Below, piece after piece: positions 54,231-64,000 of a stretch of DNA of 64,000 nucleotides. How positions within the stretch are numbered: the first letter of the stretch is position 1; each line of letters opens with the position of its first letter. The DNA is taken from assembly GCF_008704425.1 (NCBI RefSeq), contig NZ_CP023696.1, forward strand, positions 1,660,501 to 1,724,500. The letters run 5' to 3'. Both the position numbers and the translations under genes were made by a program. The notes beneath the pieces were generated by a model, which saw only the letters and a program-made list of their open reading frames with translations, was not told the origin of the DNA and searched no databases. Origin of the DNA: Streptomyces fradiae ATCC 10745 = DSM 40063 (GTDB lineage: Bacteria > Actinomycetota > Actinomycetes > Streptomycetales > Streptomycetaceae).

Positions 54231-55085
54231 ATGACGACCGGGGTGCGCAGGCGGATGGGCGTCGAGGAGCGCAGGCAGCAGCTCATCGACGTCGCGCTGG
54301 AGCTGTTCGGCAGCCGGTCCCCCGACGAGGTGTCCATCGACGAGATCGCCGCCGCCGCGGGCATCTCCCGGCCGCTCGTCTACCACTACTTCCCCGGCAA
54401 GCACAGCCTGTACGAGGCGGCGCTGCGGCGGGCCGCCGACGAGCTGACCGCCCGGTTCGCGGAGCCGCGCGAAGGCCCGGTCGGGGCGCGGCTGCTGCGG
54501 GTGATGGGCCGGTTCTTCGACTTCGTGGAGGAGCACGGGGCCGGTTTCGCGGCGCTGATGCGCGGCGGCCCGGCCTGCCCGGCCGACGCGTCCCGCCCGG
54601 CCGGGCGGGTGCCGGCGGCGCACGCGGTGATCGACGGGGTGCGGCAGGCGGCGTACGACCACGTCATGGACCACCTCGGGGTGCGCGGCCGGCCGCCCGC
54701 GCGGCTGGACCTGGTGGTGCGGTCGTGGGTGGCGCTGGCCGAGTCGACGGCGCTGATCTGGCTGGACGGGCGGCGCATCCCGCGCGCCGAGCTGGAGCGG
54801 CAGCTCGTGCACGACTTCGGCGCGCTGGTCGCGGTGAGCGCCGCGTACGACGGGGAGATGGCCGGGTTCGTCGCCGGGATGCTCGCGGACGAGCCGGCCG
54901 ACGGGCCGTTCGGCGAGCTGGTCGGGCGGCTGGTCACCCTGGTCGCCGGGGCCGGTTCCGGAGCCGGGGCCGGTTCCGGGGGCGGTTCCGGGGGCGGTGC
55001 GGGTGCGGGGGCCGGGGACGACGCCGGTCCGGAGGCCGTGGCCGGTCCGGACGGCCGGGGCGGGGCGGCTCAGGCCGTGCGGTAG
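54231..55085 (+). CDS. TetR-family transcriptional regulator
   Basis: 284 residues from ATG 54231. The N-terminal helix-turn-helix (about 14-60: RRQQLIDVALELFGSRSPDE, SIDEIAAAAGISRPLVYHYF) is standard, followed by an all-helical ligand domain and a Gly/Ala-rich tail of about 50 residues that is not conserved in the family. It is divergent from the EGGKDP-repeat membrane protein, which may be its target. Its 3' end overlaps the convergent isomerase gene by 16 bp. Confidence 0.92.
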   Translation: MTTGVRRRMGVEERRQQLIDVALELFGSRSPDEVSIDEIAAAAGISRPLVYHYFPGKHSLYEAALRRAADELTARFAEPREGPVGARLLRVMGRFFDFVEEHGAGFAALMRGGPACPADASRPAGRVPAAHAVIDGVRQAAYDHVMDHLGVRGRPPARLDLVVRSWVALAESTALIWLDGRRIPRAELERQLVHDFGALVAVSAAYDGEMAGFVAGMLADEPADGPFGELVGRLVTLVAGAGSGAGAGSGGGSGGGAGAGAGDDAGPEAVAGPDGRGGAAQAVR

Positions 55086-55420
55086 GCCGGGGCGAGGTCC
55101 CGCACCTCCGCGGAGACGTGGACGGTGAGCCCGTCCACGGGCGCGAGGTGCTCGCGTACGAGCGCGGCGGCGGCCCGCGCGAGGCGGTCCTTCGCCTCGC
55201 CGGTGCGCCCGGCCGCCAGGGCGATCTCCACATGGACGACGGCGTCGCGGCCGGTGCCGTCCCCGACGGCGTACTCCTCGACGGGGCGGATGCGGGTCTT
55301 GCACGCCTCGGGGCGGGCGGCGACGGCCGCCACGACGACGGGGTGCAGGGCCGTGGCGTAGCCCCGGCGGTCGAAGGCGTCGCGGAGGTCGGCGGAGTAG
55401 TCGACGGTGATCTGCGGCAT
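55070..55420 (-). CDS. 5-carboxymethyl-2-hydroxymuconate isomerase-like protein
   Basis: 116 residues of the tautomerase superfamily. The N-terminal Pro (MPQITVDYSADL) is the catalytic base of this family; HVEIALAAGRTGEAKDRLARA and HVSAEVRDL are also typical. In homoprotocatechuate breakdown such enzymes isomerise the ring-opened diacid, but no other gene of that pathway is adjacent, so the physiological substrate is unknown. ATG at 55420. Its last 16 bp overlap the tetR 3' end. Confidence 0.8.
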   Translation of the reverse strand: MPQITVDYSADLRDAFDRRGYATALHPVVVAAVAARPEACKTRIRPVEEYAVGDGTGRDAVVHVEIALAAGRTGEAKDRLARAAAALVREHLAPVDGLTVHVSAEVRDLAPAYRTA

Positions 55421-55468
55421 GCCCCACCTTCACCCGCCCCCGGCCGCCCGGGCAAGCCCGCCGAACGC

Positions 55469-55507
55469 CGCGGCGCCCCCTCCCCGGTCCGGGAAGGGGG
55501 CGCCGCG
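55469..55507. terminator. Terminator after amylopullulanase gene
   Basis: Arms 55469-55487 and 55489-55507 pair with one mismatch, 18 of 19 bp, 19 bp past the amylopullulanase stop (minus strand). Confidence 0.85.
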
Positions 55508-55525
55508 TCCGTCGGGGGCGGGGGG

Positions 55526-58500
55526 TCAGCCCGCCTTGTAGACCGCCACGGACCGGGCCGGGACGGTGAAGGTCCCGGTGGCCTTGTCGTACGCGGCCGT
55601 CCGGATCGCGGCGTCGGCGCCGCCGGCCTGGACCGGGTGCAGGGCGTACCCCGTGCCGGAGAGGGCCGGTACGGTCTGCTTCTGCCGGTCGGGCGTGGCG
55701 TTGAAGACGACGACCAGGTCGCCGAGGCGCATGGTGATGACGCCCGGCGTCTCCCGCGGCCCGGACAGCGGGAACGACAGGGCCGACTGGACCTGCTCCG
55801 CGGTGGCGAGGGAGAACGCCGGCTCGGTGGTGCGGATCGTCAGCAGGTCGCGGTAGGCGGCCGAGGCGCCGTCGATCTGCGCGCAGCCGGCCTTGAGGGA
55901 CGGCGAGGCGAGCAGCGGCCGGGCGTACTCCCACTTGTCCTCGTTGTCGGCGGCGGGCGGCAGTCCGCGCCCGAAGCCGTTGCCGAGGCGGCAGTCCCAG
56001 TGCAGGGCGTTGAACCAGTCGCCGCTGTCGTAGGAGTTGCGGTCCAGGGACTTGGAGCGCAGCAGGTCCGTGCCGGCCTGGGACAGGGCGGGGCCCTGGG
56101 AGAGCGCGGCGGTCGCCATGGCGAGGACCTGCATCCTGGCCCGGTCGTCCGGGGACGTGGCGGCCGGGAGCTTGAAGGCCAGCGCGTCGTACAGGGTCTC
56201 GTTGTCGTGGGCGTCCGCGTAGGCGACGGCCTCGCCGGGGGCGGCGGCGTACCCGGCGGGGGCGCCGTTGTAGTCGACCTGGGCGCCCTTGACGCGCTTG
56301 CCGCTGGTGTCGGTGAAGGTGTAGTCGGCGAGGTTGCCGGTCAGGCCGACCTTGATGAGGTCCTGGTAGTGCAGGAGGCGGGCCTTCTGCTCGGCGGCCG
56401 TGCCGTTGGCGGCGGAGCCGTTGGGCTCGGTGTACAGCCCGGAGGCGAAGCCCTGCACGCCGGGGTCGGCGTCGAAGGGGCCGCCGCCGCGGACCGCGTC
56501 GCGGGCCCGGTCGGAGAAGGTGGCGATGCCGGTGCCGGCCATGTTCTTCTGCGTGGCCTGGACGAAGCGGGCGTCGTCGGCGACCTCGCCGAAGTTCCAG
56601 CCCTCGCCGTACAGGATGATCTTCTTGCCGTCGACGCCGTCCTTCTCGACGGTCAGGGCGTCCAGGGCCGCGCGGACGGCGAGGATGTTCTCCTTCGGGT
56701 GGTGCCCCATCAGGTCGAAGCGGAACCCGTCGACCTTGTACTCCTTCGCCCAGGTGACGACCGAGTCCACGACGAGCTTGCCCATCATGGTGTTCTCGGG
56801 CGCGGTGTTGGCGCAGCAGGTGGAGGTGGCGACGGAGCCGTCGGCGAGGAGCCGCTGGTAGTAGCCGGGCACGATCCGGTCGAGGACGGACTTGTCGTCC
56901 TGCCCGGCGGCGACGGTGTGGTTGTAGACGACGTCCATGACGGTGCGCAGACCGGCGCCGTTGAGGGACTGGACCATGCGCCGGAACTCGACGGTGCGGC
57001 GGGTCCCCTCGGGGTCGGAGGCGTAGGAACCCTCGGGCACGGTGTAGTGCAGCGGGTCGTAGCCCCAGTTGAAGGCGTCCTTGGCCGCGGCCTTGGTGAC
57101 GCACTCCTGCTGCTCGGCGGAGTCGGCGGGGTGCGCGGCGAGGTCGCAGTCGGGGGTGGTCTGGTCGGACTTCCGCTCGGGGATGGTGCCGATGTCGAAG
57201 GCCGGGAGCAGGTGCACGTACGAGGTGCCGCTGCGGGCGAGCTTCGTCAGGTGCTTCATCCCGGCCGAGTCGCGGTCGGTGAAGGCGAGGTAGCCGCCGG
57301 GGTGCTTCGACGTGGGGTCGGAGGCGGAGAAGTCGCGGACGTGCAGTTCCTGGATCTGCGCGTCGCGCAGGGGGACGGCGGCCGGCTTCCGCAGCCGGTC
57401 CCAGCCCTTGGGGGCCAGTTCGGGGGCGGTGAGGTCGACGACGAGGCTGCGCGCCGAGTCGGTGGTGAGGGCGGTGGAGTACGGGTCGGTGACCCTGTTG
57501 GTGACGATCTTGCCGACGGTGGGCGCCCAGACCTTGACGACGTACCGGTAGGGCTTGCCCGTCCAGGACTTCGCGCCCTTCACGGACCAGACGCCCGTCG
57601 TGTCGTCGCGCCGCATGGGGACGGTGCGGCCGTCGAGTTCGAGGGCGACGGTCTGGGCGGTCGGCGCCCAGACGGACAGGGTGGGCGTGCCCTTCCTGAA
57701 GACCGGGCCGAGCGCCTTCGTCCTGGCCTTCTCGCCGTACAGGGCGTCGAGGGCGCCCGCGGTCTGCACGCCGGTCGCCGTGAGCAGGGCGCCGTTGGCG
57801 GCGCGCTGGGTGGCGACGAGCTGGCCGCGCAGGGCGGTGCGGATCCGGTCGCGGTCGCGCGGGTCGACGGAGTACGCGGTGTACTTCGCCAGGTGCGGGA
57901 AGGCGGCCTTCTGGGCGTCGGTGAGCGCCGTGCGGTTCAGGCGGAGCCAGTGGGCGCGGTCCTCGCCGGTGAGGACGCCGTCCTTCACGGCGAGCGTGCC
58001 GGTCGGCGAGTACACGAGCTGGCTGGAGGCCGCGGTGGGCGAGCCGTTCCAGGCGACGGTCGTCCCGTCGATCCACACGGCCGCGGACTTGCCGAGGTCG
58101 AGGGCGGCGCCGCCGCCCTTGGGCTGCGGCAGCAGGTACTTGGGCTGCCCGGCGAGCATCCACACCTCGCGGCCGTCGGAGGCGATGTCGAGGGACTGGT
58201 CGGTGGGCAGGTCCTTCTCGTCGCCCTTGTGGAGGATGTAGCTCAGCGACGTGGCGCCCTGGGCGAGCGGCACCTCGTACACGGCGCCGTAGGCGTCGGT
58301 GCGGACGGGCATCAGCGGCTTGGACCAGTCGGTGGGCGTCGCGGCGCCGGTCCACACGTGCAGGCCCCAGCCGTCGTAGGCGCCGTCGGGGCGGTGGTAG
58401 TGCAGGACGGCCTTGGAGGTGTCCTGCGGCGGGTAGGCGCCGGCGGGCGGCTCGTCGAGGGCGGCGTCCTTGCCCTGCTCGATCCAGACCTGGCCCGTCT

Positions 58501-60946
58501 TCGACAGGTCGATGGTCCGGTCGGTGGAGACGTCCTTGTTGCCGTCCTTGTCGATGACGAGGTAGCCGACGCTGGAGGCGCCCGGCTTCAGCTTGACGTA
58601 GGCGAAGGCGCCGTAGGCGTCGCGGCCGGTGAAGGGCTGCCCCTCCGGCCAGGGCTTGGCCTCGCCCTCGGCGATGTCGCCCCAGGTGTACAGGCGCCAG
58701 TCGGTGTAGTCGCCGTCGGCGCGCTTGTAGTGGACGATCGCGTAGTCGCGCTGGGTGGCGCTCGGAGCGGGGGTGGCGGGGGCCTGGCCGGCGGTGGTGG
58801 CGGCGAGGTCGCTCGCGGTGCGGCCGGCCGTGTCGACGGCGACGGCCTTGTAGCGGACCGGGGTGCCGGCCGGGGCGGTGATCTTGTGGGTGACGGTGTA
58901 CGGGGCGTGGTCGGCGGAGCCGAGGACCTGCCACCTGCCGTTGCCCTGCTGGGCGGCGAAGACGACCCGGTTGAGCTGTCCGCCGTCCACGTCGGCGGTG
59001 ACCCGCACGGTGCCGGAGGCGCCCGCTGCGGGGGCCTTCAGGTCGACGGTGGGCGGGGCGGCCGGGGCGGCGAGGGGCTTGGCGGCCTTGAGGACGACGG
59101 CCGACAGGGCCGGGACGGTGACCGTGATCTTCCGGTCGGTGCCGCTGGTCACCGCCTTCGCGTCGCCGTGGACGGGCCGGAAGGCGGTGCCGGCCGACTC
59201 GGTGGCCAGCTCGACGGTCTTCGCCGCGGTGGCGTTGTTGACGGCGACGACGTACTCGGTGCGGGCCTTGGCGTCGACGCGGGAGAACGCGTACACGCCG
59301 GCGCCCTGGTCCGCGTACCGCTCGATCTGCGTGCCGTCGGCGAGGGCCGGGTGGGCCTTGCGGAGCTGGGCGAGCGCGGCGATCCGCCGGTACAGGGGGT
59401 GGCGGGCGTCGTACGCGTCGGCGGCGTGGGTGCGGTCGGTGCCGATCTGGTCGTCGTCCAGGTAGTCGGCGACCCGCGAGGCGAAGAGGGTCTGGCGGGC
59501 GTCCTTGTCGCCGCCGGGGCCGGTGAAGCCCTGCTCGTCGCCCGCGTAGACGACCGTGTTGCCGCGGCTGAGGAACATCAGCTCGTTGGCGAGGGTGTAC
59601 CGCTTGAGGAGTTCGGCGTCGGACGCCTTGGCGTTGTCCTGCTTGAGGAACGCGCCGAAGCGGCCCATGTCGTGGTTGCCGAGGAAGTTGACCGTCTCGT
59701 AGGCGTTGGCCTTGTCGGTCGTGTACTTGTGGTCGTCGCCGAACAGCCCGGCGAGCTTCGCCGCGGAGCCGCCCTGGGAGGCGTACTGGCGGGCGGCCTC
59801 CTGGAAGGGGAAGTCCAGGGTGGCGTCGAGGCGGCCCTCGCGCACGTAGTGCGAGGTGATGTCGGTGTCGGAGGAGTACACCTCGCCGAACATGAAGAAG
59901 TCCTCGCGGCCCCGGTCCGCGGCGTACTTGTCGAGCGCCGTGGCCCACTGGGTCCAGAACTCGGTGTTGACGTGCTTGACGGTGTCGATGCGGAAGCCGT
60001 CGATGCCGAAGTCGCGCACCCAGCGCTGGTAGATCTTCTCCATGCCCTCGACGACCTCGGGGCGCTCGGTCCACAGGTCGTCCAGGCCGACGAAGTCACC
60101 GTGCGTGGAGGACTCCCCGGCGAAGGTGGAGTCGCCCCGGTTGTGGTACATCGACGGGTCGTTGAGCCAGGCCGGGACCTTGGCGTCCTTCTTGCCGGGG
60201 GCGACGACGGGCGTGCGCGGGAAGGAGTCGAGGTCCGTCCTGGGGAAGCGTCGTGTCCCGTCGGCGTAGTCGGCGTCGTCGAAGGGCCGGCCGTCCTCGG
60301 TCAGGTAGGGGAAGGCTCCCTTGGAGAGGTACTCGTAGGACTTCTCCTCGTAGTCGATGACGTCGGCGGTGTGGTTGGTGATGACGTCGAAGAAGACCTT
60401 CATGCCCTTGGCGTGGGCCTTGTCGATCAGGCGCTCCAGGTCGGCGTTGGTGCCGAAGTGCGGGTCGACCTGGGTGAAGTCGGTGATCCAGTAGCCGTGG
60501 TACCCGGCGGAGGCGTTCTCGCCCTGGCCCTGCACGGGCTGGTTCTTGAAGATCGGGGCGAGCCAGATGGCGGTGGTGCCGAGGCCCTTGATGTAGTCGA
60601 GCCGGTCGGTGAGGCCCTTGAGGTCACCGCCCTGGTAGAAGCCCTTGTCGGTGGGGTCGTAGCCGGTGGTGAGCCGGGTGCCGGTGAGACCGCCGCGGTC
60701 GTTGCGCGGGTCGCCGTTGGCGAACCGGTCGGGCAGCACGAAGTAGAACTGCTCGCGGGTCAGGTCGTGCCGGGCGGGCTCCGCGGCCAGCTGCCGGTCG
60801 GACGGCGGCGCGGGCGGCCGGGGCGCGGCGCTCGCCTGGACGGCGGGGACGGCCAGCGCGGTGAGCGTCGCCGCCGCGAGGGCGGCCACCGCTCTGCGCG
60901 TCGGGCGCCGCCGCCGGTGGCGTGCCGGGAGGCTCGGGCGTGTCAA
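55526..60946 (-). CDS. pulA: Secreted amylopullulanase (two GH13 domains and CBM41 repeats)
   Basis: 1806 residues from TTG 60946, preceded by GAGGAG eight bases upstream. Residues 1-41 are a signal peptide with a twin-Arg-like basic start and an ASA-AP cleavage region. An N-terminal alpha-amylase GH13 domain follows (catalytic D321, E355, D426 in GFRID, FGEVY, GNHD), then a beta-sandwich linker, two pullulanase-associated CBM41 modules ([20 protein letters not shown] and [20 protein letters not shown]), and a second complete GH13 pullulanase unit (D1411, E1448, D1581 in [18 protein letters not shown]). It should cut alpha-1,4 and alpha-1,6 bonds in starch outside the cell. Followed by a terminator. 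Confidence 0.95.
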   Translation of the reverse strand: MTRPSLPARHRRRRPTRRAVAALAAATLTALAVPAVQASAAPRPPAPPSDRQLAAEPARHDLTREQFYFVLPDRFANGDPRNDRGGLTGTRLTTGYDPTDKGFYQGGDLKGLTDRLDYIKGLGTTAIWLAPIFKNQPVQGQGENASAGYHGYWITDFTQVDPHFGTNADLERLIDKAHAKGMKVFFDVITNHTADVIDYEEKSYEYLSKGAFPYLTEDGRPFDDADYADGTRRFPRTDLDSFPRTPVVAPGKKDAKVPAWLNDPSMYHNRGDSTFAGESSTHGDFVGLDDLWTERPEVVEGMEKIYQRWVRDFGIDGFRIDTVKHVNTEFWTQWATALDKYAADRGREDFFMFGEVYSSDTDITSHYVREGRLDATLDFPFQEAARQYASQGGSAAKLAGLFGDDHKYTTDKANAYETVNFLGNHDMGRFGAFLKQDNAKASDAELLKRYTLANELMFLSRGNTVVYAGDEQGFTGPGGDKDARQTLFASRVADYLDDDQIGTDRTHAADAYDARHPLYRRIAALAQLRKAHPALADGTQIERYADQGAGVYAFSRVDAKARTEYVVAVNNATAAKTVELATESAGTAFRPVHGDAKAVTSGTDRKITVTVPALSAVVLKAAKPLAAPAAPPTVDLKAPAAGASGTVRVTADVDGGQLNRVVFAAQQGNGRWQVLGSADHAPYTVTHKITAPAGTPVRYKAVAVDTAGRTASDLAATTAGQAPATPAPSATQRDYAIVHYKRADGDYTDWRLYTWGDIAEGEAKPWPEGQPFTGRDAYGAFAYVKLKPGASSVGYLVIDKDGNKDVSTDRTIDLSKTGQVWIEQGKDAALDEPPAGAYPPQDTSKAVLHYHRPDGAYDGWGLHVWTGAATPTDWSKPLMPVRTDAYGAVYEVPLAQGATSLSYILHKGDEKDLPTDQSLDIASDGREVWMLAGQPKYLLPQPKGGGAALDLGKSAAVWIDGTTVAWNGSPTAASSQLVYSPTGTLAVKDGVLTGEDRAHWLRLNRTALTDAQKAAFPHLAKYTAYSVDPRDRDRIRTALRGQLVATQRAANGALLTATGVQTAGALDALYGEKARTKALGPVFRKGTPTLSVWAPTAQTVALELDGRTVPMRRDDTTGVWSVKGAKSWTGKPYRYVVKVWAPTVGKIVTNRVTDPYSTALTTDSARSLVVDLTAPELAPKGWDRLRKPAAVPLRDAQIQELHVRDFSASDPTSKHPGGYLAFTDRDSAGMKHLTKLARSGTSYVHLLPAFDIGTIPERKSDQTTPDCDLAAHPADSAEQQECVTKAAAKDAFNWGYDPLHYTVPEGSYASDPEGTRRTVEFRRMVQSLNGAGLRTVMDVVYNHTVAAGQDDKSVLDRIVPGYYQRLLADGSVATSTCCANTAPENTMMGKLVVDSVVTWAKEYKVDGFRFDLMGHHPKENILAVRAALDALTVEKDGVDGKKIILYGEGWNFGEVADDARFVQATQKNMAGTGIATFSDRARDAVRGGGPFDADPGVQGFASGLYTEPNGSAANGTAAEQKARLLHYQDLIKVGLTGNLADYTFTDTSGKRVKGAQVDYNGAPAGYAAAPGEAVAYADAHDNETLYDALAFKLPAATSPDDRARMQVLAMATAALSQGPALSQAGTDLLRSKSLDRNSYDSGDWFNALHWDCRLGNGFGRGLPPAADNEDKWEYARPLLASPSLKAGCAQIDGASAAYRDLLTIRTTEPAFSLATAEQVQSALSFPLSGPRETPGVITMRLGDLVVVFNATPDRQKQTVPALSGTGYALHPVQAGGADAAIRTAAYDKATGTFTVPARSVAVYKAG

Positions 60947-60982
60947 GGCGGGTTCTCCTCGGTGAGGGTCGTACGGGAGGAG

Positions 60983-61009
60983 GCCCCGCACCCGGGCCGG
61001 GTGCGGGGC
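60983..61009. terminator. Hairpin upstream of the amylopullulanase start
   Basis: An 11-bp stem, GCCCCGCACCC (60983-60993) with GGGTGCGGGGC (60999-61009), between the amylase and pullulanase genes. It may end amylase transcripts as a second hairpin after 61175-61204. Confidence 0.6.
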
Positions 61010-61086
61010 TCGGTGGTGGCGTGGGGGCGCGGGCCCCGCACCCCCCGTGGGCGCGGGGCCCGCTGGTGGCGGGCTCGCGGCCCGGT

Positions 61087-61145
61087 GCGGGGGCCGGTGG
61101 TGCCGGTCCTGCGCGGGGAGGCGCGGGGGCCGGTGGTGCCGGTCC
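61087..61145. repeat. 23-bp direct repeat in amylase-pullulanase spacer
   Basis: Two identical 23-bp copies (61087-61109 and 61123-61145) beginning GCGGGGGCCGGTGGTGCCGG. Confidence 0.8.
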
Positions 61146-61174
61146 GGCGGTCAGCCGCGGGGGCCGGTGGAGGG

Positions 61175-61204
61175 CCGGCCCCGCACGGGGAGGTGCGGGG
61201 CCGG
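61175..61204. terminator. Terminator after alpha-amylase gene
   Basis: A perfect 12-bp stem (61175-61186 with 61193-61204) and a 6-nt loop, just past the amylase stop on the minus strand. Confidence 0.85.
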
Positions 61205-61215
61205 GTCGGTGCGGG

Positions 61216-62922
61216 TCAGTTCCGCCAGGTGTCGGTGAGGGTCACCTTGCCGCTGGCCGGGACGGTCGCGACGCGGTTGGCGCCGCTCTCCCAGGTGACG
61301 TTGCCGGCGGCGTCCTTGCGGACGTACTTGTACTCGAAGGTGGTGCCGGCCGGCAGGGTCAGGTCCAGCTTCCACACCGGGTAGGCGGACGGGTCCAGCT
61401 TGGGCGCGGCGGCCGGGTTCCAGTTGCCGAGGGCGGCGTGGTTGCCGGTGACGTGGATGTTCTGGCCGAGGCTGGTGGTGGCGTCGACGTTGAACGACGC
61501 GCCCGAGCCGTCGGCCGGCGGCGGGGTGACGGGGCCGCCGCCGCAGGAGGTCGCGCCGACGTGCAGGGCGAGGGCCGTGCGGGCGCCGAGGGTGGCGGTG
61601 AAGCGGCCGGAGCCGTCGACCGTGACCGGCGTGTTGCTCTGGACGTCGCAGTACGTGCCCGCGGGCAGCGAGGTCTGGAACGTCCGGGTCAGCGAGCCGC
61701 CCTCGTGGTTGATGGCCACGTACGCCTTGGTGCCGCGCCCGAAGGCGATGGCGTTGTTGCCGTTGTCCCACCAGTTCGTGACGCCCTGACCGCGGGCCAC
61801 GTTCCGGAAGCCGACCATGGACTTGATCTCGCGCCAGTCGTGCTGGCACTTCCAGCCGTCCTGGTAGCAGGCGTTGACCTGGTTGCCGTTGGGGGCGCCG
61901 GCGTCCTTGTTCGACCACTCGTAGCCGGAGTGGACGTCCGGGGAGCCGTACGGCCAGGCGAGCATGAAGACGTTCGCCAGGGTGTAGGCGGCGCCGCTCT
62001 TGTAGTTGAGGGTGTCGCCGACGCGCTCGGTGTCGTGGTTGTCGACGAAGACGCCCGACTGGCCGGAGGACATGAAGCCCCACGCCTCGCCGAAGTTCTT
62101 CAGGTACGCGAGCTTGTCGCCGGTGAACATCCGCTTCAGCTCGCGGGCGTAGCGGAACTCCTGCACGTCGCCGTTGCCGAGGTACTCGTCGGGCGAGACG
62201 GCCTCGCCGGCGCCGTGGATGACCTCCTGCTTCCAGTAGACGTTCGGGTTGCTGAGCCGGGACTTGATGTTGGCCAGGTCGGCGGCCGGCATGTGCTTGG
62301 CGGCGTCGACGCGGAAGCCGTCCACACCGAGCGACAGCAGGTCGTTCATGTACGCGGCGATGCGGCCGCGCACGTACTCCTCGCCCGTGTCCAGGTCGGA
62401 GAGGCCGACCAGCTCGCAGTTCTGGACGTTCCAGCGGTCCCGGTAGTTGTTCACCTCGGACGTGCAGTTGTCGAAGTCGGACGCCGAGTAGATGCCGGGG
62501 TAGTTGTACTTGGTGTACGACGACCCGCCGGTGCCCGTGCCGCTGCCGGCCGACATGTGGTTGATGACGGTGTCGGCGACGACCTTGACGCCCGCCGAGT
62601 GGCAGGTGTCGATCATGCTCTTGAAGGCGGCGCGGTCGCCGAGGGGACCGGCGATGCGGTAGCTGACGGGCTGGTAGGCCGTCCACCACGTGGAGCCCTG
62701 GATGCGCTCCTGCGGGGGCGAGACCTGCACGTAGCCGTACCCGGCGGGGCCGAGCGTGTCGGTGCAGGCCTTGGCGATCGACGAGAACTTCCACTCGAAC
62801 ATCACCGCGGTGACGTCCTTGTCGCCGGGCGCGGCCGCCTGTGCGGTCTGGCTCGGCGCCGTGACACCGACTGCGGCTCCCGCCACGAGGGCGAGTGCGG
62901 CTGCCACGGTTCTTCTGGCCAT
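61216..62922 (-). CDS. Secreted alpha-amylase with CBM20 starch-binding domain
   Basis: 568 residues from ATG 62922, preceded by AGGAGG. A Sec-type signal peptide spans about 1-30 (AQA-AA cleavage). The GH13 catalytic domain has D206 (GFRVDAAKH), E233 ([10 protein letters not shown]) and D297 (FVDNHDTER); an all-beta domain C follows and a CBM20 starch-binding domain ends the protein (about 465-568, [36 protein letters not shown]). It hydrolyses internal alpha-1,4 bonds of starch. In Streptomyces such genes are repressed by a LacI-type MalR/Reg1 in the absence of maltose. The amylopullulanase gene lies downstream on the same strand. Confidence 0.97.
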   Translation of the reverse strand: MARRTVAAALALVAGAAVGVTAPSQTAQAAAPGDKDVTAVMFEWKFSSIAKACTDTLGPAGYGYVQVSPPQERIQGSTWWTAYQPVSYRIAGPLGDRAAFKSMIDTCHSAGVKVVADTVINHMSAGSGTGTGGSSYTKYNYPGIYSASDFDNCTSEVNNYRDRWNVQNCELVGLSDLDTGEEYVRGRIAAYMNDLLSLGVDGFRVDAAKHMPAADLANIKSRLSNPNVYWKQEVIHGAGEAVSPDEYLGNGDVQEFRYARELKRMFTGDKLAYLKNFGEAWGFMSSGQSGVFVDNHDTERVGDTLNYKSGAAYTLANVFMLAWPYGSPDVHSGYEWSNKDAGAPNGNQVNACYQDGWKCQHDWREIKSMVGFRNVARGQGVTNWWDNGNNAIAFGRGTKAYVAINHEGGSLTRTFQTSLPAGTYCDVQSNTPVTVDGSGRFTATLGARTALALHVGATSCGGGPVTPPPADGSGASFNVDATTSLGQNIHVTGNHAALGNWNPAAAPKLDPSAYPVWKLDLTLPAGTTFEYKYVRKDAAGNVTWESGANRVATVPASGKVTLTDTWRN

Positions 62923-63012
62923 GTTTCCTCCTGGGGAGGGGAGGGGAGGTGCGGATGCGGTGGGGGCAGCCTCGTACGGCAACGCGCCATGCCCGCAAGG
63001 CCGATGGAACCT

Positions 63013-63023
63013 CTTGCTGCAAG
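63013..63023. promoter_or_regulatory. CTTGC-T-GCAAG palindrome upstream of amylase
   Basis: A perfect 11-bp palindrome, about 90 bp upstream of the amylase start, resembling the CTTGCAG direct or inverted repeats reported for MalR/Reg1 control of Streptomyces amylase genes. From memory; not checked. Confidence 0.45.
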
Positions 63024-63140
63024 ACGGCAGCAACAGTTTTCGGACGTGACCGTACGAGCCCCCCGGCGCGAGGTCAACCCCTGCGACAGACTCCGCTCAC
63101 ATGGTGGCCATCACGCTGAAACAAGCCGGATTCCGTGCCC

Positions 63141-63166
63141 TGCAAGGGCTTTCGCAAGATATTGCA
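63141..63166. promoter_or_regulatory. Cluster of GCAAG/TTGCAG motifs upstream of amylase
   Basis: TGCAAG at 63141-63146, then CGCAAG, and TTGCAG ending at 63167, with GCAA-GATA-TTGC (63154-63165) as a loose palindrome. It may be a second regulator site, more distal than 63013-63023. Confidence 0.35.
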
Positions 63167-63314
63167 GTGGTGTTACGTTCAACCACGCCGGTCCGGCCGG
63201 CGGAGGGTCGGTCCCGGCACCGCGCCCCGCGCGGCGCCGTGCCTCCCCCACGCGCCCACCGGCCGGACCGGTCTCCATCCCTCCTTGCCCGGCCCACCGC
63301 CGGGGCCACGCCGT

Positions 63315-63869
63315 TCACCCAAGGTCGAGCAGCATCACGTCATGCAGGCCGGCACCCGGCCACGGCCGCGCCTCCCCGACCTTCCGGTATCCCCAGGCCC
63401 GGTAGGCGGCGGATGCGGCGCGGCTCTCCGGGTGGACGTTCAGCAGCACCCGCTCGGCGTCGAGACCGCCGAGCAGCGTCTCGTGCAGCCTCCGCGCGAC
63501 GCCCTGCCGCCGCCGGCACTCCCGTACGGCGAGCTCCAGCAGCCCGAAGGTCCGGTGACCGTCCTCGCGGCGCATGTCCTCGGACACGGGCTCCACGAGC
63601 TGATCCCACCAGCCCGTGTTCGCGCCCAGGTGGTGGCCGTACGCCATGCCGATCGGCTCACCGTCCTCGGCTTTGGCCAGGGCGGCCCTGAAGGTCTCTC
63701 TGCGGATCTGGGCCCGGAAGCGCCTGAAGGCGGCCGCCACGTCGTCCGTGGTCTCCTCGTATGGCGGGTCGGCGAACACCTCCGCGTAGATCAGCCTGAA
63801 CGCGGCCTCCGCGCGCATGGCGGACTCCCCACCCAGGCGCACGACGGTGACAACCCCCTGCCGGGTCAT
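63315..63869 (-). CDS. GNAT-family N-acetyltransferase
   Basis: 184 residues. LELAVRECRRRQGVARRLHE is the acetyl-CoA-binding motif; SAAYRAWGYRKVGE is the following motif B. The acceptor is unknown. ATG at 63869 has GGGAGCAGG upstream, and its first bases overlap the stop of the gene before it (ATGA), so the two are probably co-translated. Confidence 0.9.
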   Translation of the reverse strand: MTRQGVVTVVRLGGESAMRAEAAFRLIYAEVFADPPYEETTDDVAAAFRRFRAQIRRETFRAALAKAEDGEPIGMAYGHHLGANTGWWDQLVEPVSEDMRREDGHRTFGLLELAVRECRRRQGVARRLHETLLGGLDAERVLLNVHPESRAASAAYRAWGYRKVGEARPWPGAGLHDVMLLDLG

Positions 63870-64000
63870 GTCCTGCTCCCTCGGACGGTTTCACGAAGGC
63901 GCTCACGGCACGCACGCGTCGCAGCGCCGTCGACCTCGGCGGCAGCCCGCTGAAACGCTCGCATCTTGGCGAGCAAGCGGGGAGACGAGATACCTCCGCA
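63866..64000 (-). CDS. C-terminal end of an unknown protein (5' end outside window)
   Basis: An open frame enters from the right edge and ends with TGA at 63866-63868, overlapping the GNAT start (ATGA). The 44 visible residues include MRAFQRAAAEVDGAATRACR and look helical and basic. The ATGA overlap supports a real gene in operon with GNAT. The family cannot be named. Confidence 0.4.
   Translation of the reverse strand, partial: CGGISSPRLLAKMRAFQRAAAEVDGAATRACRERLRETVRGSRT

Larger units (their letters stand above)
62923..63314. other. 392-bp amylase upstream region
   Basis: Contains the amylase promoter region, candidate palindromes at 63013-63023 and 63154-63165, and no gene. Further right it is GC-rich and featureless up to the GNAT gene end. 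Confidence 0.5.

Noticed and set aside
53637..60074. A 2145-residue open frame on the minus strand
   Set aside because: It runs through the pullulanase gene in another frame and through tetR; the product is Arg/Pro/Gly-rich without family resemblance. Only its last 176 codons, from ATG 54167, are a gene.
54725..61384. A 2219-residue plus-strand open frame opposite the amylopullulanase gene
   Set aside because: Antisense shadow created by the third-position G/C bias of the real gene; low-complexity product, no domain.
1..64000. Mobile elements, tRNA genes or a secondary-metabolite cluster
   Set aside because: No transposase, integrase, att-like duplication, clover-leaf sequence or PKS/NRPS-type gene seen by eye on either strand.

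Overview
This 64 kb window is very GC-rich chromosomal DNA from a Streptomyces or very close relative. The evidence is strong third-position G/C bias, frequent GTG/TTG starts, the gene families present (two glutamine synthetases, homodimeric AceE, NsdA-like and WYL regulators, DUF3043 and DUF4191 proteins), and an overall gene order I recognise from memory as that of a conserved Streptomyces core region. I see no tRNA, rRNA, insertion sequence, prophage, CRISPR array or antibiotic cluster.

Layout. 0-2.3 kb: an Fe-S carrier (HesB/ErpA type) divergent from nadA. 2.5-8.5 kb: a large RND permease and a NarL-type two-component pair, all on the minus strand. 8.6-13.6 kb: pspAA-pspA, divergent from a DUF3043-methyltransferase pair, then an ABC exporter. 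13.7-22.8 kb: a lipoprotein HtrA protease, cobalamin nucleotide-loop genes (cobU fused to a metallo-beta-lactamase-like domain, cobT, cobS) interleaved with two membrane proteins of unknown function, and pepA. 23-31 kb: lpd-sucB, a GntR regulator, aceE with an operator-rich promoter, and a WYL regulator. 31.9-40.6 kb: assorted accessory genes and an NsdA-like regulator, with a gene-free stretch of about 1.1 kb. 41-46.3 kb: lipB-lipA, a DUF4191 protein, an RDD protein and glnA. 46.4-55.4 kb: small genes, a MarR/hydrolase divergent pair, glnII, an epimerase, a sigma-like membrane protein and a TetR regulator. 55.5-62.9 kb: a 1806-residue secreted amylopullulanase and a secreted alpha-amylase with CBM20. 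The right edge holds a GNAT gene and the end of another gene.

How the genes fit together. Lpd, SucB and AceE supply 2-oxoacid dehydrogenase subunits, and LipB/LipA make the lipoyl cofactor they carry. GlnA and GlnII are the two ammonium-assimilating synthetases, and both have GlnR-like half-sites upstream. CobU, CobT and CobS complete the nucleotide loop of cobalamin. The amylopullulanase and amylase degrade starch outside the cell.

Most notable for a second look: tandem GGCAC-type operators 22 bp apart upstream of aceE, with a related pair between pspA and DUF3043; two membrane proteins whose low-complexity tails are encoded antiparallel on the same 262 bp; an unlisted 37-codon TTG-start gene coupled to one of them; a sigma-factor-like cytoplasmic domain on a membrane protein; a histidine kinase with about 105 extra residues inside its ATP-binding domain; a MerR remnant; and short tandem repeats in many intergenic regions and protein linkers.
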